Source: AC-43 sp963728855
Lineage (GTDB): Bacteria > Actinomycetota > Actinomycetes > Mycobacteriales > Micromonosporaceae
NCBI GenBank assembly: GCA_963728855.1
Contig: CAVSLN010000010.1
Coordinates: forward strand, 310,001 to 374,000
DNA length: 64,000 nucleotides
Direction of reading: 5' to 3'
Shown here: in pieces, positions 60,059 to 64,000 of the stretch
Position numbering within the stretch: the first letter of the stretch is position 1
How the letters are laid out: each line of letters starts with the position of its first letter
The notes under the pieces: generated by a model
Told to the model about the DNA's origin: nothing
The model's database searches: none
What the model saw: only the letters and a program-made list of their open reading frames with translations
Made by a program: the position numbers and the translations under genes

Positions 60059-60688
60059 GTGCGCGCTCGCCGGCTCGTCGAGTACCTCGTCCTCTTCTTC
60101 GGCGTGTCCGGCGTCTTCGCGCTGGTCCGCATCCCGGGCGGCCCGATCCCGCTGCTGGTCGTGCTCGGCCCCGCCGCCTACCTGTACCTGCGCCGCCGTC
60201 CCGACCTCGACCGGCGGGACCTGGCGCGACCCGAGGCGCTGCGGCCGGCGCTGCCGTCGATCCTGTGGCTGTGGCTGCTCGCCGCGCTCCTCGCGGTGGT
60301 GGCGATCGCTGTCCTGACGCCGACCTGGCTCTTCAACCTCCCGAGGCAGCAGCCGCTGCTGTGGGCCGCGGTGGTGGTGTTCTACCCGCTGCTCTCGGTG
60401 TACCCGCAGGAGCTGCTGTTCCGGGCGTTCCTGCTCTACCGGTACGCGCCGGTGTTCGGGGAGGGCCGGGGTGCCGCGCTCGCCAGCGCCGTGGCGTTCG
60501 GCTTCGCCCACCTGATGTTCCACAACGTCCTGTCGGTCGCGCTCACGCTGGCCGGCGGCTGGCTCTTCGCGCGCCGGTACCAGCGCACCCGTTCCCTGCT
60601 CACCGTCTCCGTCGAGCACGCGCTGTACGGGGTACTCGCGTTCACCGTCGGGCTGGGCGCGCTGTTCTACCACGGAGCCGTACGGTGA
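60059..60688 (+). CDS. CPBP-family intramembrane glutamic protease-like protein
   Basis: A 209-residue protein with about six membrane segments. The CPBP motifs are present: YPQELLFRAFLLYRY (motif 1, with Gln in place of the first Glu of the usual EExxxR), FGFAHLMFHN (motif 2, catalytic His) and SVEHALYGVLAF (motif 3). The replaced Glu may define a subgroup or alter activity. Start GTG 60059. Its stop overlaps the next gene by GTGA, so the two are probably co-translated. Confidence 0.85.
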   Translation: MRARRLVEYLVLFFGVSGVFALVRIPGGPIPLLVVLGPAAYLYLRRRPDLDRRDLARPEALRPALPSILWLWLLAALLAVVAIAVLTPTWLFNLPRQQPLLWAAVVVFYPLLSVYPQELLFRAFLLYRYAPVFGEGRGAALASAVAFGFAHLMFHNVLSVALTLAGGWLFARRYQRTRSLLTVSVEHALYGVLAFTVGLGALFYHGAVR

Positions 60689-61335
60689 CCCCGTACTGCG
60701 AGCGGACGGCTGCCGGGCTGTGGGGGGAGCCACTCAACGCGGTGAGCAACCTCGCTTTCCTGGTGGCGTCCGGGCTGCTGCTGTGGCTGCTGGCCCGGGA
60801 ACGGCGGGCGGCGCCGAACAGCGTGCGCCTGCTGCCCGTACTGCTGGGGGTGGTGGGGTTGTGCAGCCTGGCCTTCCACACCGCGAGGTCGCCGCTCACG
60901 GAGGCGCTGGACTCGTTGTCCATCATGGCTTTCGTGCTCGCCGGGGTGGTGGTGATCGCCTACTGGATGTGGGGGGTGCCGTGGCGGTGGGCCTGGCTCG
61001 CGGCGCCCGCGTTCACGGCGTTCGCGGTAGGTTGTTACGCCGCGCTGGTCGGGCTCGCCGGGCTGCGTCCGGCGCTGGTTGGCTACCTGCCCGCGCTGCT
61101 CGGTCTGGTCGGCATCGCCGCTGCGCTGTGGCGCCAGCCCGAGCTGCGGCGGTACGGGGTGTGGCTGGGGGCCGCGTCGGCGATCTTCGCGGTCTCGCTC
61201 ACCGCCCGCACGCTGGACCTTCCGCTGTGCGCGCACTTCCCCGTGGGTACCCACTTCATCTGGCACAGCCTGAACGCGGTCGTGCTGTTCCTCGTCGGGT
61301 ACGCGGTGCTGCGCCGCTGGCGGCTCAGCCGGTAG
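60685..61335 (+). CDS. Ceramidase-like (CREST) membrane protein
   Basis: A 216-residue polytopic protein. It has the N-terminal signature YCERTAAGLWGEPLNAVSNLAF, abbreviated here to YCER and WGEPLNAVSNLAF, then CSLAFHTARSPLTEALDSLSI and THFIWHSLNAVVLF. These His, Ser and Asp positions match alkaline-ceramidase/CREST-superfamily metal sites. Bacterial members are usually annotated as ceramidase-domain proteins; whether the substrate is a ceramide is unknown. GTG 60685 overlaps the CPBP stop. Its 3' end overlaps the opposite-strand metallophosphoesterase by 11 bases. Confidence 0.85.
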   Translation: MTPYCERTAAGLWGEPLNAVSNLAFLVASGLLLWLLARERRAAPNSVRLLPVLLGVVGLCSLAFHTARSPLTEALDSLSIMAFVLAGVVVIAYWMWGVPWRWAWLAAPAFTAFAVGCYAALVGLAGLRPALVGYLPALLGLVGIAAALWRQPELRRYGVWLGAASAIFAVSLTARTLDLPLCAHFPVGTHFIWHSLNAVVLFLVGYAVLRRWRLSR

Positions 61336-62182
61336 TTGCCGGGGCCGGTGCGGGCAGGATCTGCCGGGGCAGGCGGGGCGGGTTGGCGCGCGGCTGCCAC
61401 TCGCGCGGATATCCAAGGGAGACCTCCTGGTGCGGTACTCCATCGACGACGATCGACCTCGGGATGTGCAGGTGCCCGTAGACGACCGCGGCGGCGTTGA
61501 ACCGTACCGGCCAGTCGGCGGTCAGCTCGGTGCCGCACCACTGCGCGAACACCGGGTACCGCAGGATGCGGGTCGGCTCGCGGACCAGCGGGAAGTGGTT
61601 GACCAGTACGGTCGGCACCGCGGGGTCGAGCCCGGCCAGCCGGCGCTCGGTCAGCTCCACCCGCGCCCGGCACCACGCGTCCCGGCTCGGCCACGGGTCC
61701 GGGTGCAGCAGCATCTCGTCGCGGCAGACCACACCCGCCTCGTAAGCCATGGCGAGCGCCTCCTCCTTGGTCGTCGCGCCGTCCGGGCGGAACGTGTAGT
61801 CGTACAGGAGGAACAGGGGCGCGACGGTGACCGGGCCGCCCGGACCGGTCCACACCCGGTACGGGTCCTCCGGCGTCAGCACGTCGAGGTCACGGCACAG
61901 CTCGACGAGGCGGAGGTAGCGCTCCTCGCCCCGGGCCCGTACCGGGTCCCCGGCGGGGGTCCACAGCTCGTGGTTGCCCGGTGCCCAGACCACCGTGCCG
62001 AAGCGCTCGCGCAACCGGCCCAGTGCCCACTCGACGTCGGCGAACGTCTCCGCCACGTCCCCGGCGACCAGCAGCCAGTCGGCGTCGGACGTGGGGCGGA
62101 GGTCCTCGACGAACCGCCGGTTGTCCGGGTACGCGACGTGCAGGTCACTGACGGCCAGCAGCGCGCCGGCAGGCTCACCCAT
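61325..62182 (-). CDS. Metallophosphoesterase
   Basis: A 285-residue calcineurin-like phosphoesterase. The five metal-site blocks are visible: AVSDLHVAYP, GDVAETF, WAPGNHELW, LVNHFPLV and VVYGHLHIPR. It hydrolyses phosphoesters with two metal ions; the substrate is unknown. Start ATG 62182. It converges with the ceramidase-like gene and diverges from the ATP synthase genes. Confidence 0.92.
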   Translation of the reverse strand: MGEPAGALLAVSDLHVAYPDNRRFVEDLRPTSDADWLLVAGDVAETFADVEWALGRLRERFGTVVWAPGNHELWTPAGDPVRARGEERYLRLVELCRDLDVLTPEDPYRVWTGPGGPVTVAPLFLLYDYTFRPDGATTKEEALAMAYEAGVVCRDEMLLHPDPWPSRDAWCRARVELTERRLAGLDPAVPTVLVNHFPLVREPTRILRYPVFAQWCGTELTADWPVRFNAAAVVYGHLHIPRSIVVDGVPHQEVSLGYPREWQPRANPPRLPRQILPAPAPATTG

Positions 62183-62361
62183 GCCCGCGACCCTATCCGG
62201 CGCGCCCCGTACGGCGTCCATGCTCGTTGGCACCGAGATCTTGGACGCGGTCACCCCCGCCGAGGGGTACGAGCGTCGAGGATCGCAGCGGCCCGGGTCT
62301 AGATTGGTGCCTGAACCGAGGAGGTGAGCACGCTGGTCGCCACGTTCCCGGCGTACCCGCG

Positions 62362-62763
62362 ATGACCCGGCGGCTGCGCCACCTGCCGTCCGGCCTCGTC
62401 GCGTCGGCCGTGCTCCTGGTCCTCGGCGTCGTCCTCGGCGTGATGCTGCGCGGCGGCGCCGGCGCGGCCGGTGCGGCGGCCGGCGTCCTGCTGGTCGCGG
62501 CCAGCTACACCGTCTCCAGCCTCGTCATCGCGTGGGCCGACTCGGTGCGCCCCGCCTTGATCATGCCGATCGGCCTGCTGGCGTACGCCGTGAAGTTCAC
62601 GCTGATCGGCGTCCTGATGGCGGTGATCGCCGGTACCGGCTGGACCGGCCTGCCGGCCATGGGCGTCGGCGTCATCGCTGGGGCCCTCGGCTGGACGACC
62701 GCGCAGGCGGTCTGGACCTGGCGGGCCCGGATCCCGTACCTCGAGATCGACGGGCGGCCATAG
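62362..62763 (+). CDS. ATP synthase subunit I-like small membrane protein
   Basis: A 133-residue protein with four membrane segments (about residues 10-30, 35-55, 62-85 and 90-110). It includes RPALIMPIGLLAYAVKFTLI and AMGVGVIAGALGWTTAQAVW, as in actinobacterial proteins located just before atpZ/atpB and named AtpI or subunit I. It is thought to help assembly of the c-ring or ion supply. ATG 62362 lacks a strong nearby Shine-Dalgarno; an AGGAGG lies 38 bases upstream. Its position relative to atpZ (upstream, 250 bases away) suggests a separate message. Confidence 0.65.
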   Translation: MTRRLRHLPSGLVASAVLLVLGVVLGVMLRGGAGAAGAAAGVLLVAASYTVSSLVIAWADSVRPALIMPIGLLAYAVKFTLIGVLMAVIAGTGWTGLPAMGVGVIAGALGWTTAQAVWTWRARIPYLEIDGRP

Positions 62764-62904
62764 CACGTAACCAAGGCCACACTGCTGCACGAAACTGCGC
62801 AGCAGTGGCGTCCTTCGCGCCGGATACTCCTAGGTAACGGTCTGGTGTCCGTTTGCAGACTTTTGGCACTCGATCCCCTGGCGCGGCCGCGTGAGAGGAG
62901 TAAC

Positions 62905-63024
62905 GTGTCATCGGCATCAGACATACCGGCCCCAGACTCTGGCCACCCCCGCAGGCGCTGCCGCGGGGGTCGACTCACACCCACTCTTTCGCGGCTGATA
63001 TGGTTCGCGCGTCATGGCCGGTGA
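62905..63024 (+). CDS. Possible 39-residue leader ORF overlapping atpZ start
   Basis: A short frame from GTG 62905 with GAGAGGAG ending four bases before it. It runs through an Arg-rich segment and stops at 63022-63024, 11 bases inside atpZ, so its translation would be coupled to atpZ. The peptide has no recognisable domain. The ribosome site is better than that of atpZ itself. It may be a leader or a chance frame. Confidence 0.25.
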   Translation: MSSASDIPAPDSGHPRRRCRGGRLTPTLSRLIWFARHGR

Positions 63025-63235
63025 CCAGTCCCCGAAGCGCCCCGATGATGCGGCGGCAGGCGTTAACGCGGGCTGGGCAGCGGTGAGCTACCTGATCGCC
63101 GGGATGGCGTTCTGGGGGTTCATCGGCTGGCTCGTCGACCGATGGCTACACACGGGCGGGATCTCTACCGCAATCGGCTGTGTGCTGGGCATCTCGGCGG
63201 GCATCTACCTGGTCGTACGCAAGCTCGGCGCGTAG
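63014..63235 (+). CDS. atpZ: AtpZ/AtpI-family protein of ATP synthase operon
   Basis: A 73-residue protein with two membrane segments (AVSYLIAGMAFWGFIGWLVD and AIGCVLGISAGIYLVVRKLG) in the hairpin arrangement of AtpZ/AtpI family members, with the helix-lining Gly and Asp residues. These proteins aid assembly of the F0 ring or magnesium/calcium uptake for it. It lies 28 bases before atpB. Confidence 0.82.
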   Translation: MAGDQSPKRPDDAAAGVNAGWAAVSYLIAGMAFWGFIGWLVDRWLHTGGISTAIGCVLGISAGIYLVVRKLGA

Positions 63236-63263
63236 TGCGCGTCTGGATGAGAGAGGGGCCGGC

Positions 63264-64000
63264 GTGAGCGGACAGGCAGTCCTCACCGAGGGTGGCCACG
63301 AGGGGTGGCCGCCCAGCGTGCACGACTTCTACCTGCCCAGCATCATTGGCGGTACGGGGCCGTGGCTGACCAAGTTCACGCTGATGGTCTGGCTCGCGGT
63401 CGCATTGATCATCGTGTTCTTCCTGGTCGCCTACCGGGACCCGAGGCTGGTACCGAGCCGGATGCAGTGGCTCGCCGAGTCCATCTACGGTTTCGCCCGT
63501 AACGGCATCGCGGGCGAGGTCATCGGCCACGAGGGCGTACGGTTCGGGCCGTACCTGGCCAGCCTCTTCAGCTTCATCCTGGTCACCAACGTGTTCGGCA
63601 TCCTGCCGTTCCTGCAGATCTCGCCGAACTCGCACATCGCCTTCCCGGCCGTACTGGCGGCGCTGTCCTACATCTTGTTCCTGTACCTGGGCTTCCGTAA
63701 GCATGGGTTCTTCGGGTACTTCAAGCAGTCGCTGATCATCCCCGGCGTACCGGTGGGGATGCTCCTGCTCGTCGCGCCGCTGGAGTTCGTGTCGACCTTC
63801 CTGCTGCGCCCTTTCACGCTGGCGCTGCGTCTTTTCGCCAACATGTTCGCCGGGCACGTGATCCTGCTGGTCTTCACGCTCGGCGGGTTCGTGCTGCTGG
63901 GCTCGCAGAGCCTGTTCATCAAGCCGATCTCGCTGCTGTCCTGGGGGATGGCGATCGCGCTCACCTTCTTCGAACTACTGGTCGCGGTGCTTCAGGCATA
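63264..64000 (+). CDS. atpB: F0F1 ATP synthase subunit a (partial, C-terminus outside window)
   Basis: The frame from GTG 63264 (GAGAGGGG upstream) is open to the window edge, 245 codons. It is the proton-channel subunit a: LRPFTLALRLFANMFAGHV carries the essential Arg, and GMAIALTFFELLVAVLQA is the last visible helix. Earlier segments include PSRMQWLAESIYGFARNGI and PFLQISPNSHIAFPAVLAAL. The remaining atp genes should follow to the right. Confidence 0.95.
   Translation, partial: MSGQAVLTEGGHEGWPPSVHDFYLPSIIGGTGPWLTKFTLMVWLAVALIIVFFLVAYRDPRLVPSRMQWLAESIYGFARNGIAGEVIGHEGVRFGPYLASLFSFILVTNVFGILPFLQISPNSHIAFPAVLAALSYILFLYLGFRKHGFFGYFKQSLIIPGVPVGMLLLVAPLEFVSTFLLRPFTLALRLFANMFAGHVILLVFTLGGFVLLGSQSLFIKPISLLSWGMAIALTFFELLVAVLQA

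Noticed and set aside
62324..62365. 13-codon frame overlapping the subunit I-like start
   Set aside because: The AGGAGG overlaps the GTG itself, so spacing is too short for initiation.

Overview
The window is high-GC actinobacterial DNA. The codon bias is strongly G/C-ending, GTG and TTG starts are common, and most operon junctions are ATGA or GTGA overlaps. Gene order (argS-lysA-hom-thrC-thrB-rho, then rpmE-prfA-prmC-sua5 leading to atpB), Scr1-type XRE regulators, a SigE-family sigma factor and short TGAGCGGAG-type intercistronic repeats all suggest a member of the Micromonosporaceae. That assignment is inference from gene content; no rRNA is present.

Layout. 1-1200: a polytopic membrane protein cut by the left edge. 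1.6-8.1 kb: a DUF3152 metalloprotease-like protein, then a cassette of a very large RRE/PqqD-M50-cNMP-FecR-like protein, a tiny Cys-rich protein and a leader-like protein ending in five DxDxDG repeats. 8.2-12 kb: SigE-family sigma factor with partner, a short YidC, small membrane proteins and a Fur/Zur regulator. 12.3-17.5 kb: TAXI-type binding lipoprotein, membrane sulfatase-like enzyme and a two-component system. 17.6-22.3 kb: complete branched-chain-amino-acid-type ABC transporter. 22.5-31.2 kb: small accessory genes, an XRE/DUF6879 module, an MMPL exporter with divergent TetR, a scar where a YCII gene is fused to the tail of an ECF sigma factor, and a STAS-HATPase fusion.

31.2-37.1 kb: HAD phosphatase, CDP-alcohol phosphatidyltransferase, and a tightly overlapping run of MDR dehydrogenase, degenerate PTPS/QueD-like protein, GT4 glycosyltransferase, UPF0104/LPG-synthase-like membrane protein and GTP cyclohydrolase II. 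This looks like an unassigned biosynthetic unit. 37.2-40.6 kb: small secreted and membrane proteins, tRNA-Arg(CCG), DUF305 and DUF3105 proteins. 40.7-50.8 kb: argS, lysA, hom, thrC, an inserted MFS gene, thrB, rho. 50.8-54.6 kb: Uma2 nuclease, NUDIX hydrolase, and a three-gene RNA-repair cassette (T4-like kinase-phosphatase, nucleotidyltransferase, T4 Rnl1-like ligase). 54.8-64 kb: rpmE, prfA, a GGDEF protein, prmC, sua5, LMW phosphatase, CPBP protease, ceramidase-like protein, metallophosphoesterase, and the start of the ATP synthase operon, cut by the right edge in atpB.

The most interesting systems are the M50/leader cassette, the RNA-repair cassette, the GTP-cyclohydrolase/pterin-like/glycosyltransferase cluster, and the short repeats that abut stop codons and in places are tandemly duplicated.
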